This document shows positions 43,056 to 52,726 of a DNA stretch of 64,000 bases, in pieces. How positions within the stretch are numbered: the stretch's first letter is position 1; each line of letters starts with the position of its first letter. Source of the DNA: an uncultured Caldilineaceae bacterium (GTDB lineage: Bacteria > Chloroflexota > Anaerolineae > Caldilineales > Caldilineaceae); the NCBI GenBank assembly GCA_951813625.1, contig CATOTS010000050.1, positions 1-64,000 on the forward strand, in the 5' to 3' direction. Under the pieces are notes generated by a model that did not search any database, was not told the origin of the DNA, and was given only the letters and a program-made list of their open reading frames with translations. Made by a program: the position numbers and the translations under genes.

Positions 43056-45155
43056 TTAGAGCCGCAACTGCGACTTCAAGAAAATGTGTGTTTCTTCTTC
43101 TCCACTATTGTTACTGAGCCAAATAAGCAGGCCTCCATCAAATGACTGAAGTACGCCTTGTCCTTGAGTTGGTTGGCCGGTCGCCCAGCCCAAAGCCTCC
43201 CGAACGTAGGGATTATCGGCCCAGATCTTGCCTATGCCGCGCACGGGTTCGAAAAGCCCATCCGCGGGCCCCTTGAGCAACTCCAAATCATTGGGTAGAC
43301 GCGTTTCCCCGCGCCAGCTGTGTTCGCGCTGCTCCCATTCGCCGCTGTCGAAATGAATATAGACGGCGGGCCTATCTAGACGAGCCAGGGCCAATCCGAA
43401 CTGGAATTGCTGGATTTCAAAGTCAGGGAGCGTAGGGTCGTTCGGATCGAGGGACTTGGATGGGTCGGTTGGCACGCCATTGGGACAGCCCAACGCCTCG
43501 GCGACGTCCTGCTTCTGGCTGAGAAAAGTATCCAACTCAGCAGCGATCTTATATGGACAGGCGTCGAGGAGACTTTCATCCAGCGTGGCGGGGGGTTCGG
43601 CTTCGTCGGGCAGCGGCGCAGCGGAATCGGAATTTGTGTCAACGGCTGCGACGGGTGCGGGGGCAAGGGCAGTCGTATCGGTTTCCGTTTCGGCTGCAGC
43701 TGAGGAGGTCGGAGGCGCGCCCGGGGCAGAAGCTTCGGACGTTCCGGCGGGTGCAGAGCTCTGCGGCAGGAGCCTTGCGGCCAAGAGTCCGAGCAGCGCG
43801 ACAATAGCCACCAGAAGGAGGCTGCCCGCGACGGCGATGGCTAGAGGCGGACGAGAGCTCGTCGACGAGGGCGGCAGGACTTTTCCGCGTGGGGCAGCCC
43901 TAGGGGGGGCCTCGCGATCTGCCGGCGGGAGGGCGGTGTCTTTCTTATCATCGCCGGCGGGAACGATCACTGAGTCGGTGGTAATCTGGCGCGGCGGAGG
44001 CAGGCCGACCGACGTGAGCGAAACAAGCGTCAGGGTGGACGTCTGCTCGGCGAGACTGTTTTCCTGCGACAATATGCGACTTGCGACGGCTGTCAGGGCG
44101 TCGGCCATCTCGCCGGCGCTGGCGTAGCGGTCCTCCGGCTCCTTCGCGAGGCTGCGGCGCAACACATCGACCAATTCGGGCGGGAGCGAGGCGAGCAGGT
44201 CATTGGGCAGGGAGAGCGGCGCGTAGACATGCGCGTGCAATATCTGGGTAGTCGAGCCCGAAAATGGCGGCCGCCCAACCAGGCAGCGAAACAGAACTGC
44301 ACCGAGCGAGTAGATGTCGGCGCGGCCGGACACCGCGCGGGTGCCTGCGCACTGTTCAGGCGCCATGTAGGCCGGCGTGCCAATTGTTCGCCCCTCGCCG
44401 GTCAGTTCAGGTGTATCCAATGCGCGGGCGATGCCGAAATCGGAGAGCAGGGGCGCAACCGGTTGTTCGGGGGCCAACCGACTCGATTCGCTCACCAAAC
44501 CGTCCGAATCGCCGTCGAGCAGCTGTTCGGCCTCGTGGACGGCAGACACAGCCATTTCGTCTCGTTGGAGTGCGCCGAAGGCGTCCGGGCTGACCGGTCG
44601 CAGCAGGATATTGCTGGGTTTGACATCTCGATGGACGATTCCCTGGCTATGGGCGTAGTCCAGCGCACGTGCGATCGGGGCAAGGAGATTGCAACTTTCC
44701 GCCACGCTGAGGCGCTCGCGGCGGTTGAGCAATTCGGCAAGGCTGTCGCCATTGACCAGCTCCATGGCGATGTAGGCGCTGTCCTCGCCAGTTGCATCCC
44801 CAACCTGCAGCGTCTGGACTATGTGGGGATGCCTGAGGCCGGCGACCAAACGGGCTTCCTGGCGAAAACGGTTTCGCAGCGCGTCACCGGCATTGGCCGA
44901 CAGAAGTTTCAGCGCGACGAATCGTTCCTGGATCTGGTCGTGTGCCCGGTAGACGGTGGCGGCGCCGCCGCTGCCGAGTGGTTCACTCAGGAGGTAGCGC
45001 CCGATTCGCTGGTCGGCCGGGGGGGCCTCCCGGTCAGCCGGGGCGTCTGGGGTCGTTTCAGCGGAGTCCCCAGGTCGTCCATCGCTTATGGATTCAGTTT
45101 CCTGGCTTTCGTTTGGTTCGGCCAAGCCGGCAGAATCCTTCGGTTCAGGGACCAT
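43056..45155 (-). CDS. Transmembrane Ser/Thr protein kinase (PknB type)
   Basis: A 699-residue Hanks-type kinase. From the ATG at 45155 the P-loop is LGSGGAATVYRAHD, the catalytic Lys is K83 (FVALKLL), the HRDVKPSN loop has D177, and the DFG has D239, followed by GTPAYMAPEQ. About 50 residues (187-236), rich in Asp, Glu and Ser, are inserted between the catalytic loop and DFG, longer than usual. A juxtamembrane Pro/Ser region, one TM helix (about 438-462), an Ala/Ser/Pro/Thr linker and an extracytoplasmic domain (about 520-699) follow; the last lacks PASTA repeats. A TTG start at 45212 would add 19 residues. The gene is divergent from the FHA-wHTH regulator. Confidence 0.9.
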   Translation of the reverse strand: MVPEPKDSAGLAEPNESQETESISDGRPGDSAETTPDAPADREAPPADQRIGRYLLSEPLGSGGAATVYRAHDQIQERFVALKLLSANAGDALRNRFRQEARLVAGLRHPHIVQTLQVGDATGEDSAYIAMELVNGDSLAELLNRRERLSVAESCNLLAPIARALDYAHSQGIVHRDVKPSNILLRPVSPDAFGALQRDEMAVSAVHEAEQLLDGDSDGLVSESSRLAPEQPVAPLLSDFGIARALDTPELTGEGRTIGTPAYMAPEQCAGTRAVSGRADIYSLGAVLFRCLVGRPPFSGSTTQILHAHVYAPLSLPNDLLASLPPELVDVLRRSLAKEPEDRYASAGEMADALTAVASRILSQENSLAEQTSTLTLVSLTSVGLPPPRQITTDSVIVPAGDDKKDTALPPADREAPPRAAPRGKVLPPSSTSSRPPLAIAVAGSLLLVAIVALLGLLAARLLPQSSAPAGTSEASAPGAPPTSSAAAETETDTTALAPAPVAAVDTNSDSAAPLPDEAEPPATLDESLLDACPYKIAAELDTFLSQKQDVAEALGCPNGVPTDPSKSLDPNDPTLPDFEIQQFQFGLALARLDRPAVYIHFDSGEWEQREHSWRGETRLPNDLELLKGPADGLFEPVRGIGKIWADNPYVREALGWATGQPTQGQGVLQSFDGGLLIWLSNNSGEEETHIFLKSQLRL

Positions 45156-45373
45156 TTCGATTCGGTGTCTACGCCTACAATTGCCTTCCGCCCTCTTCTT
45201 GCTCCGTGCCAATGTCTCCGCGCCACAGATTTACCTGCGTTGCGGCAGGGGAAGGAGACTGGGATTTGAGAACGGATCCGGCTCTGCTGCCCAACATTGG
45301 CGGCGCAACGGGTTTCTCATTGCCGCCGGAACTGGCGCGTCAACGTTGACGCAGACCGAATTGGGGGAGAGAG

Positions 45374-45402
45374 TTGATGATCAGTCTATGGCGTAATATA
45401 AT
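45374..45402 (+). promoter_or_regulatory. Promoter upstream of the FHA-wHTH gene
   Basis: -35 TTGATG (45374-45379) and -10 TATAAT (45397-45402) with a 17-nt spacer, in an unusually AT-rich patch. Transcription would start near 45409 and leave a leader of about 235 nt before the FHA gene. The 490-nt gap (45156-45644) between kinase and FHA gene has no other feature I trust; a 68-codon TTG-started frame at 45433-45639 lacks a ribosome-binding site. Confidence 0.7.
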
Positions 45403-45644
45403 AACAGACTATATGGAATAGGGAAACAGGCGTTGGGACGCATCTTCGCAGATTCGGGGGTGGAACTGGCGCGCCATTTGAAGTTGTCGAAGGGTCTCCG
45501 CCATTGCTTTATGCAAGCAACTCTTGCGACGAAGAATCGACTGGGCAACAGATTGCAACCCTGGTCTTTGGCGCACTGTCGGTCGGTGGGAAAAGGGCTG
45601 CGTCTCCATTGCCCGGCTTGTCAAATTGAGGGGCATTGAAACGC

Positions 45645-46301
45645 GTGAGTCAGATTGCCAGGTTGGTCTGCCTGAGCGGACCGGATGCGGGCACCGAATA
45701 CGAACTCACCAAGGAAACTTTTTCCATCGGGCGCTCTCCGGGGGCTGACATCAACATCAATGACAGTTTCGCCAGCCGCCGACATGCGGAACTGCAGTTC
45801 ATCGAAAACGCGTATCGCCTTCGGGACCTTGAGAGCAAGAACGGCGTGTTCGTCAACGGCGGCCGAATGGCTCCCGGCGCAACGGCATGGCTTGAGGACG
45901 GCGACGCGCTCCAATTCGCCTCGACACGGTTCCGCTTCCACGACCCATCGGCTACGATTACGGCCCCTTTCCTCGAGGCATTGCCGGAATTCGGCCTTAG
46001 GGTAGAACCGGCCACCCGTCAGGTCTTCATCGATGGGAAAGTTCTCGTACCGGCCCTGAGCGTTAAGCAGTTTGATTTACTATGGTATCTCTACCAGAAT
46101 CGCGGTCGCGTGGTCAGAAAGGATGAATTGGCCAATCAGATATGGTCGGAGGTAAGCGGCGACGTTTATGACGCCAGCATCGACCGCATGGTTAGCAGGG
46201 TACGCAACCGCATCGAGTCCGTCCGGGGATCCGAAGAAGGGTCGCAGTCCCGGTTTATCGAAACTGTACGCGGCTACGGTTACCAGCTTAACGAGCAGTA
46301 G
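45645..46301 (+). CDS. FHA domain / OmpR-type winged-helix regulator
   Basis: A 218-residue protein with two modules. Residues about 5-100 are an FHA phosphothreonine-binding domain: FSIGRSPGADI (G29-R30), SFASRRHAELQ (S44, H47) and DLESKNGVFVNG (N66-G67) are the canonical contacts. Residues about 115-215 are an OmpR/PhoB C-terminal winged helix: SVKQFDLLWYLYQNRGRVV, RMVSRVRNRIE and FIETVRGYGYQLN. There is no receiver domain; the FHA occupies its place. GTG at 45645 with GAGGGG upstream is preferred; TTG at 45636 is too close to that site. It is divergent from the membrane Ser/Thr kinase, the obvious source of phosphothreonine. Confidence 0.88.
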   Translation: MSQIARLVCLSGPDAGTEYELTKETFSIGRSPGADININDSFASRRHAELQFIENAYRLRDLESKNGVFVNGGRMAPGATAWLEDGDALQFASTRFRFHDPSATITAPFLEALPEFGLRVEPATRQVFIDGKVLVPALSVKQFDLLWYLYQNRGRVVRKDELANQIWSEVSGDVYDASIDRMVSRVRNRIESVRGSEEGSQSRFIETVRGYGYQLNEQ

Positions 46302-46541
46302 CCGGGCCGCGATCCTCTCTGAAGTCGCGACGTAACCCACTATTTGCAGGCCCTATGCGCGAGAGTGGTGCGCAATTCTCATCTTTTGCGCTCTTCTATC
46401 TTTGGATCGTAGGCGAACGGTCCGGTTTGTGTTTCAGAATGTTCGGAATTCGGGCAGCCCGTTGGCGTATCCTTTAGCCGTTGCTTCTTCTGCCGTCTCT
46501 GTTCGGCGGCCAATCAGCTCGGCTAGCGAAAGGATAACCTC

Positions 46542-47201
46542 ATGGCCCCAATTCAAGATGCAATCGCATTGGACTGCGTAGAGTTCGTCTCCGCGGCAGG
46601 TCAAGGAGAAATCGACGCCGAGGCGACGTCCCTACACACTCTCATTCCTGCGGCCAGAGCCGGCGATGAAAGGGCATTTCAAGGCTTGGTCGAGGCACAC
46701 TGGGGCCAAGCTGCGCGCCTGGCGCGCAGCATTATGAGGTCGGAGGAGGCCGCGGCCGACGCGGTACAAGAGGCGCTGATCAAAGTCCACCAGGCCATGC
46801 CCCGTTTCAAGGACGGCAATTTTCGCGGATGGCTGATGCGGATCGTCACCAACACATGCTACGACCACCTACGAGGTCAGAAGCGGCAGGCTGCAGTAAG
46901 CCTGGACCGGTTGGTGGAGGATTCGGAATTGGAGGCGCCCGACACACGCGCCGAGCAGGATCCAGTGCGGTGCGCCTTACGTCGCGAGAGATTGGAGGCC
47001 CTCAGCGGCATGGTCGACCGGCTACCGGCCTGGTATCGTGATGTCGTGATTCTGGTTGACATCCATGGGTGCGACTACGCTGAGGCCGCGGCCATACTCG
47101 GGCTGCCACGGGGCACGGTAAAGTCGCGTCTGAGCCGGGCGCGCGCCAGCCTGCGCGACCGGCTGCTGGCGACCGACTTGCTTGAACAGCCGCGCAACTG
47201 A
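46542..47201 (+). CDS. ECF-type RNA polymerase sigma factor
   Basis: A 219-residue sigma-70 family extracytoplasmic-function factor. Region 2 spans about 40-108 (ARAGDERAFQGLVEAHWGQA, AADAVQEALIKVHQAMPRF, FRGWLMRIVTNTCYDHLR). Region 4 spans about 150-208 (LPAWYRDVVILVDIHGCDY, EAAAILGLPRGTVKSRLSRAR). The linker is acidic. The ATG has AAAGGA upstream. No anti-sigma gene is adjacent: downstream is a convergent aminotransferase. Its closeness to the kinase/FHA pair suggests a shared regulatory neighbourhood. Confidence 0.93.
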   Translation: MAPIQDAIALDCVEFVSAAGQGEIDAEATSLHTLIPAARAGDERAFQGLVEAHWGQAARLARSIMRSEEAAADAVQEALIKVHQAMPRFKDGNFRGWLMRIVTNTCYDHLRGQKRQAAVSLDRLVEDSELEAPDTRAEQDPVRCALRRERLEALSGMVDRLPAWYRDVVILVDIHGCDYAEAAAILGLPRGTVKSRLSRARASLRDRLLATDLLEQPRN

Positions 47202-47249
47202 CGCCTGTCTTCGATTGAGTACGATAGTGGAGAGCGACTAGCCGACTCC

Positions 47250-48410
47250 CTAGCCCAGTTCCCCGATTGCGGCGCACAGCCGCTGGATGTCCGACTCGTC
47301 GTTGAAAAAATGGGAGGAGACGCGCAGGAGCGTAGGGTCCGGTACGGAACGGATAAGGACGCCTGCCTGTGCCAGGCCTTCAACCGCGGCGCCCGGCGCG
47401 ACGCCGTCGATGGTAAAGCTCGTCAGGCCGGCGTGCGTTGGTGTGTCGACGAGACGAACCGAGGGCAGAGCGGCGAGCGCCTCCCGCATCTGACGCGTGA
47501 TTGTCTGGGTTCGCTTGAAGACCCAGTTCAGGCCCAGGGATTCCAGCCATTGCATACCGCTGGACATCCCCGCAATCGCGGGACGGTATGTCGTGCCTAC
47601 TTCATAGCGTTTGGCGCCGGCGGGCGGAAGGAAGATGCCGGTCTCGTCGAAGGCATCTCCGCTTCGCAGACTGGGATAGCCCACATACGTTTGAAGCAGT
47701 TCGCCAAGCCGAGCGCGATTGACGTAGAGGGCGCCAATGCCCTCCGGCCCGCAAAGCCACTTTTGTCCTGGAATAGCATAGAAGTCGGCGTCCAGCGCCT
47801 GCATATCGAGCAGCATCGCGCCGCCCGACTGCGCCCCGTCGACTGCGATCAGACCGCCGTGCGCGTGAACGAGAGCGGCGAGCCGCTCAATGGGCAGAAT
47901 GACGCCTGTTTTCCACGAGACATGGGTGACTGACACAAGTTTCGTGCGAGGACCAATCGCGCGATCAAATTTGTCTACGATTGCGTTTTCGTCGTCGTCC
48001 AAACCGAGAGGCACGACGCGCACAGTCAGATTGAAACGCCGCGCGGCAGCATAGACCGGCAACAGACCGCCGGGATGCTCCCACGAGTTGGTAACGATTT
48101 CATCGCCGGGCCGGTACTGAACCCCCCAAGTGGCAATATTCATGCCGTCGGTGGTGTGATGGGTCAAGGCCACTTCGTCGTCTGCGCAGCCCAGCACGCG
48201 GGCGAAACTGCTTCGGAGCGAGGAAGCAGTTGACTGATTGGCTTCGCCAACGCTGAAATTCAAGCGGCCATCATTGAGCTGTTGGCTGTTGGCCTCCTCA
48301 ATCGCGCTGGCTGCCGCGCGACTTAGCGGCCCGTAGGAACCGGTGTTCAGATAAGCCGCAGTCTTTACCGCCGGGAGTTCATTTCTGACTTCGTTGAGGT
48401 CAGGTTTCAT
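47250..48410 (-). CDS. Aminotransferase class V / cysteine desulfurase-like protein
   Basis: A 386-residue PLP enzyme, fold type I. KTAAYLNTGSYGPLSRAA is the family start, EVALTHHTTDGMNIATW and ISHVSWKTG-like SVTHVSWKTGVILP follow, and AVDGAQSGGAM gives the PLP-interacting Asp. The Schiff-base Lys is in AIPGQKWLCGPEGIGAL. The flexible Cys-containing loop of true cysteine desulfurases is not obvious, so an isopenicillin-N-epimerase-like role is as likely. The ATG at 48410 has AAGGTGAG upstream. It is convergent with the ECF sigma gene. Confidence 0.87.
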   Translation of the reverse strand: MKPDLNEVRNELPAVKTAAYLNTGSYGPLSRAAASAIEEANSQQLNDGRLNFSVGEANQSTASSLRSSFARVLGCADDEVALTHHTTDGMNIATWGVQYRPGDEIVTNSWEHPGGLLPVYAAARRFNLTVRVVPLGLDDDENAIVDKFDRAIGPRTKLVSVTHVSWKTGVILPIERLAALVHAHGGLIAVDGAQSGGAMLLDMQALDADFYAIPGQKWLCGPEGIGALYVNRARLGELLQTYVGYPSLRSGDAFDETGIFLPPAGAKRYEVGTTYRPAIAGMSSGMQWLESLGLNWVFKRTQTITRQMREALAALPSVRLVDTPTHAGLTSFTIDGVAPGAAVEGLAQAGVLIRSVPDPTLLRVSSHFFNDESDIQRLCAAIGELG

Positions 48411-48483
48411 TTCGATTGTCTCACCTTGTAGTTGTGACTTCGCGCCGACGGAGTCCTGCTGACTACGCCGACGGGGATCTCGC

Positions 48484-49404
48484 TCAGCCGGAAAAGGCCC
48501 ATTGGCCAGGTCCATGGGTTTCCAGATAGAGGTCAACGGCCGACTCGGGGTTGCTGGACAGCTTCGAAGGCTGATTGCGCAACCACTGCGGAAAATCGCT
48601 AATCCATGGCAACCCGTCCTCAAGCGTGCGCAGCATCAGCTTGGTCACGGCCTCGCTTGCAGCCGATTGCCCGCTGGTGTGGAAGGCGCGCACGAGACGG
48701 TCGCGGTCGTATTCCAGTTGTCGCAGAAGGGGCTGCCAACTCCGGTTTCCATTCTCCTCGACAAGGTCCAGAAGGAGATAGTGCGCGCGCGGGTCGCCGT
48801 TATAGGGCACGCCTACACTTCCGGGGTTCAGAATTCGTTGCCGGACGTTAGCTTCAGGTTCATTCGCCGGTGCCTCCACCGGCCTTTCAATCGTGCGATC
48901 CAAGGGCTGATGCGTGTGGCCGCAGAGGATGACCGGTTCGTCGTAGAGGGCGATGGATTCGGCGATTGAACTGTCTTCGGTTGACGGGGTGATGCCGGAG
49001 AACGGGTCGCCAGGCAGGCCGTGAAATAGACGCAACGGCGGCGCATCATCGATCTCAATCAGCAGGTCATGGGGGAGATTGAGAAGGTAGCGAATGTCCT
49101 TTGGGCGCAACTGCTCCCATGTCCAGTGGACGATGGGAAAACGGTTGCGTTCGTTGAAAATTGGCCAGCAGTCCGGCGTGTGCAGCAGGGAGATGACAAG
49201 ATCATGGTTGCCCTGCACTGAAAGCCAGCCGCGCCGGCGCACGATGTCCAGCACGTCCTGCGTCCAGGGGCAGCGGTTTATCAGGTCGCCCAGGAGAAAG
49301 ACTGCGTCCGGCGCATTCCGGTCGATATCGTCAATGACGACTTCGAACGCGGGCAGGTTGCCGTGAATATCGCCGAGAATGGCAAGGCGCAGCGGTCGGC
49401 TCAT
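48484..49404 (-). CDS. Calcineurin-like metallophosphoesterase, copy 1
   Basis: A 306-residue binuclear-metal phosphoesterase. Motifs in order: GDIHGN (D12, H14), GDLIN, GNHD, GHTHQP and the NPGSVGVPYNGD stretch typical of YfcE/MJ0936-like proteins. The ATG overlaps the upstream gene's stop (ATGA, 49401-49404), so translation is coupled. It resembles that upstream gene throughout. Substrate unknown; single-domain members cleave phosphodiesters or nucleotides. Confidence 0.9.
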   Translation of the reverse strand: MSRPLRLAILGDIHGNLPAFEVVIDDIDRNAPDAVFLLGDLINRCPWTQDVLDIVRRRGWLSVQGNHDLVISLLHTPDCWPIFNERNRFPIVHWTWEQLRPKDIRYLLNLPHDLLIEIDDAPPLRLFHGLPGDPFSGITPSTEDSSIAESIALYDEPVILCGHTHQPLDRTIERPVEAPANEPEANVRQRILNPGSVGVPYNGDPRAHYLLLDLVEENGNRSWQPLLRQLEYDRDRLVRAFHTSGQSAASEAVTKLMLRTLEDGLPWISDFPQWLRNQPSKLSSNPESAVDLYLETHGPGQWAFSG

Positions 49405-50417
49405 GTTGAAAGCGCCGCCTTCAGTGGGTCTCTTTCATTCACATAGCTTTTTCGTGCAGTGGCTTCGTCGTAGGCCGCGAAGGACTCTCGGATGTCTTCC
49501 GCGTCCGGATCATGCCCGTTCGACCAGCACCAGCGGAAGAACTGGATAATTTCCGGCTCGGCGGTGACGAGTTCCCAGTAAAACAGTTGGGCGATGACCC
49601 CGCCGGCCTCCAGCAGCCCTTCACTGTGAAAGGCGTCGAGCACAGGCCGGCGGTCGTATGGGACGCGTTGATGTTGCACTTTCCAGCCACCCGGCTCCTC
49701 GCTGTCGGGAACGGACTCGAGCAGGGCAAACTGGGCGTGCGTATCGCCGTTCAGGGGCAACCCGATGCTGCCGGGGTTAACCAAGTGCCAGTGGCTCTCT
49801 GCGCCGTCCGGCTGAACTGCAAACGGATGGAGCCTATCGTCGGCGTTTTCGTGGTGTTGCAGTGCATTGCCCTCGTGCGGATCGGTCATCGGATCGGCCA
49901 TGTCGGTCTTGTAGAGGTGCCGGTCCACCTGCACATGCGTATGCGCGGAGATGACGGTACGTTCATCGATATCTTCGATTTCTGAAATCGCCTTTTCTGC
50001 CGGCATCTCCTGGTAGAAGCCGACCCTGTTACGTCCGGGCACGCCATGGGCGACCCGAATTGGCTGGCAGCCTGGAAAACGGAGCAGAAGTTCGTCGGGC
50101 AGAGCGGCGAGATAGTTGGCCTGGACGGCGCCGATACGTTTCACCAGCCAATGAAGGATGCCCCAGCGTTCGGCATCGTGAGCTCCTTTGGGCGCCTTTT
50201 CCGTACCATAATCGAGCAGGTAGAACTCGTGGTTGCCGCGTACGACCGCCATATCGGCCGCTCGCACCTGATCGACCACGTCGTTATTGAATGGCATCGG
50301 GTTGATCAGGTCGCCGTTGAGAAGGACGAAGTCGGGTTGCAACCGTTCCAACTCGGCCTGCACCACCTGCAGCGCGGGCAGGTTTCCGTGAATGTCGGCA
50401 AGGACAGCCAGTCGCAT
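49401..50417 (-). CDS. Calcineurin-like metallophosphoesterase, copy 2
   Basis: A 338-residue paralogue of the next gene downstream. Motifs: ADIHGN (D8, H10), NGDLIN, GNHEFY, SAHTHVQ and NPGSIGLPLNGDTHAQ. It is longer by an insertion of about 25 residues before NPGSIG and by a C-terminal helical extension. It overlaps copy 1 by 4 nt. The pair probably arose by tandem duplication. Confidence 0.9.
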   Translation of the reverse strand: MRLAVLADIHGNLPALQVVQAELERLQPDFVLLNGDLINPMPFNNDVVDQVRAADMAVVRGNHEFYLLDYGTEKAPKGAHDAERWGILHWLVKRIGAVQANYLAALPDELLLRFPGCQPIRVAHGVPGRNRVGFYQEMPAEKAISEIEDIDERTVISAHTHVQVDRHLYKTDMADPMTDPHEGNALQHHENADDRLHPFAVQPDGAESHWHLVNPGSIGLPLNGDTHAQFALLESVPDSEEPGGWKVQHQRVPYDRRPVLDAFHSEGLLEAGGVIAQLFYWELVTAEPEIIQFFRWCWSNGHDPDAEDIRESFAAYDEATARKSYVNERDPLKAALST

Positions 50418-50570
50418 AAGATTGAAGCCCTAGAGCCACAGTAGGTCTGCGGCTTTCTGCCGCTATGCTAACCGCTGGCCACAAAACCGTCAAGCGACAG
50501 CGGCTTGGGAATGCCATTTGCTACGCTGCTACACGCGGCGGCTGGAACGGCAGATTGCTGACGACTTCAG

Positions 50571-50599
50571 TTGACAAGCTGGCTGCCAGTGGCTAAGAT
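50571..50599 (+). promoter_or_regulatory. Promoter of the HMCES-type gene
   Basis: -35 TTGACA (50571-50576) and -10 TAAGAT (50594-50599) with a 17-nt spacer, giving a start near 50606, about 50 nt before the ATG. No LexA-type palindrome is evident. Confidence 0.75.
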
Positions 50600-50654
50600 C
50601 GGAAGCCGTTGCTGGTGAGTTCTTCACAGTTCGGAGCAATTCCTGGAGGAAGCT

Positions 50655-51326
50655 ATGTGCGGTCGATTTGTCTTGCGCGCCTCTCCGCAACAGCTGCAGA
50701 CACTTTTTGACCTCGACGCGGCGCCTCAGGCGGCACCGCGGTACAATATAGCGCCCACGCAACCGGTCCTGGCGGTGCGGGCGAATCCACACGGGGGCCA
50801 GAGAGAAGCGACCTACTTGAACTGGGGTCTCGTCCCCTTTTGGGCCAAAGACCCCAAGATCGGGAGTCGCATGATAAACGCCCGCTCTGAGACGGCCGCC
50901 GAGAAGCCCTCCTTCCGTGCCGCGTTCAAGTACCGCCGCTGCATCGTCCCCGCCGACGGGTTCTACGAGTGGAAAAGGGAAAACAACGCGAAGCAGCCTT
51001 ATTTGATCGGCATGGAATCGGGCGAGGTTTTCGGCATTGCCGGCCTATGGGAGCACTGGGAGCAGGACGGCTCGGTAATCGAATCATGCACGCTACTGAC
51101 AACCGACGCAAACGAGCAGTTGGCGCCTCTCCATCACCGGATGCCCGTCATCCTCGAGCCGCAGGACTACGACGAATGGCTCGACCCAACGGTGCAGAAG
51201 GCCGATCCGCTGTTGCACCTGATGCGGCCGCTTAGTGGCGGGGAACTGTGCGCCTTCCCGGTCAGCAAGGTCGTCAACAACCCGCGCAACGAAGAGCCCA
51301 TGTGTGTGGAGCCACTCAAGAGTTAG
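50655..51326 (+). CDS. SOS response-associated (HMCES/YedK) abasic-site protein
   Basis: A 223-residue SRAP protein that covalently shields abasic sites in single-stranded DNA. Cys2, exposed after removal of Met1, is the thiazolidine-forming residue (MCGRF). Other conserved residues are N75 in INARSET, E105 in DGFYEWK and the His in LHHRMPVIL (160-161). The ATG at 50655 follows GGAGGAAGCT. It has its own consensus promoter and stands near dinB, though not in one operon. Confidence 0.94.
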   Translation: MCGRFVLRASPQQLQTLFDLDAAPQAAPRYNIAPTQPVLAVRANPHGGQREATYLNWGLVPFWAKDPKIGSRMINARSETAAEKPSFRAAFKYRRCIVPADGFYEWKRENNAKQPYLIGMESGEVFGIAGLWEHWEQDGSVIESCTLLTTDANEQLAPLHHRMPVILEPQDYDEWLDPTVQKADPLLHLMRPLSGGELCAFPVSKVVNNPRNEEPMCVEPLKS

Positions 51327-51443
51327 CGCGGCGCCGACCGTCCGTTAGAGGCAGATCACAGGCAGATTTGCCGACCTGGCGGTTCGTCTGTAGAGATTCT
51401 GCCTGTTCCGGCAATCGAAGACCCATTGAGGCTACCGACACAT

Positions 51444-52619
51444 ATGACAACGACTGCAAACGAAACTGCGGCGGCGGCTGAAATCGCCAGGGAACGCGGT
51501 CAATTCGACGGAACCGAGACGCCGGCGGATAAGCCGCCGCAGCGGTTGTTCGTGCCCGGCCCAACGGATGTGCATCCCGCCGTACTGGCCGCGCAGGCCG
51601 CGCCGATGATCGGCCACCGCAGCGACGAACTGGAGTCGTTGTTCGGCAAGTGCAGCGAGCAGTTAAGGCAGCTCTATCACACTGGCGCGCGCGTTTTCAC
51701 CGTAGCCGCCTCCGGCAGCGGGCTGCAGGAAGCAGCCATCCGCAACGCCGTGGACCGCCGGGTGATCAACTTTGTAAACGGCGCATTCAGTAAGCGCTGG
51801 CATGAGGTTGCGGCCGGCTGCGGAAAAGAGGCGATCGCGGTCGAACTGCCTTGGAGCACGGCCGTGAAACCGGCGCAGGTCGAAGAGTCCCTGGTCGCGG
51901 CGCAAGCCGAAGGACCAGTTGACGCGGTGACCGTCGTTCACAACGAGACGAGCACGGGCGTCGCCAGTCCTGTACAGGCGATAGCCGAGTGCGTACGTAA
52001 GGTGAGTCCGGATACCCTGATTCTCGTGGATGCAGTCTCATCATTCAGCGGGGTCTATCTGCCCTTCGACGCCTGGGGACTGGACCTGCTGCTGACATCC
52101 TCGCAGAAGGCGCTGGCGGTCCCGCCCGGGTTGGCTTTCACGGCAGTAAGCGACCGTCTGATGGCGCGCGCAGCTTCACTGAGAGATCGCGGGTGGTACT
52201 TCGACTTCTTGCAGCTCGACAAGTACCTGGAGCGAAGCACGACTCCGGCAACGCCGGCTATCTCGCTGCTACGGGCGTTGAGCGTGCAGCTGGACCGCAT
52301 ATTCGACGAAGGACTGGAAGCCCGCTATGCGCGCCACGCGTACTGCGCGCGGATGTCCCGTGATTGGGCAATTGCCGCGGGCTTCGGCCTGATGGCCGAG
52401 ACCGGATATGAGTCCGACACGGTGACGACGGTTGAGAACGGTCCGGGGCTGGACATCGGCGCGCTCAACCGCTTCCTGGGCAAACAGGGAATGCAGATCG
52501 CCAACGGTTACGGGCCTTACAAGGGCATTGCTTTCCGCATCGGGCACATGGGCGAGGTGTGGCCGACTGATCTTGAACGTCTCCTCACCGCAATAGGGGA
52601 GTTCATGGGCGCCGGTTAG
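51444..52619 (+). CDS. Class V aminotransferase (alanine-glyoxylate / serine-pyruvate type)
   Basis: A 391-residue PLP enzyme. [18 protein letters not shown] and [13 protein letters not shown] are the typical start of alanine-glyoxylate and phosphonate aminotransferases. [17 protein letters not shown] and [22 protein letters not shown] bind PLP, and the Schiff-base Lys is in [30 protein letters not shown] is the usual C-terminal signature. The ATG at 51444 is used; a TTG at 51426 is less likely. With ltaE and gcvP it fits glycine/serine/glyoxylate metabolism. Confidence 0.9.
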   Translation: MTTTANETAAAAEIARERGQFDGTETPADKPPQRLFVPGPTDVHPAVLAAQAAPMIGHRSDELESLFGKCSEQLRQLYHTGARVFTVAASGSGLQEAAIRNAVDRRVINFVNGAFSKRWHEVAAGCGKEAIAVELPWSTAVKPAQVEESLVAAQAEGPVDAVTVVHNETSTGVASPVQAIAECVRKVSPDTLILVDAVSSFSGVYLPFDAWGLDLLLTSSQKALAVPPGLAFTAVSDRLMARAASLRDRGWYFDFLQLDKYLERSTTPATPAISLLRALSVQLDRIFDEGLEARYARHAYCARMSRDWAIAAGFGLMAETGYESDTVTTVENGPGLDIGALNRFLGKQGMQIANGYGPYKGIAFRIGHMGEVWPTDLERLLTAIGEFMGAG

Positions 52620-52726
52620 GGGAACAGGCAACGATACGAAGCCCGGGCAGGTCCGTCGGCCAAATAGGCCCCGATCTTCTCGCAGAGATTCGCGGCCCGC
52701 CTCTGCCCAATCCGAGACATTCCAAC

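Noticed and set aside
45433-45639. 68-codon frame in the leader of the FHA gene
   Set aside because: TTG start without a ribosome-binding site and no similarity; more likely leader sequence.
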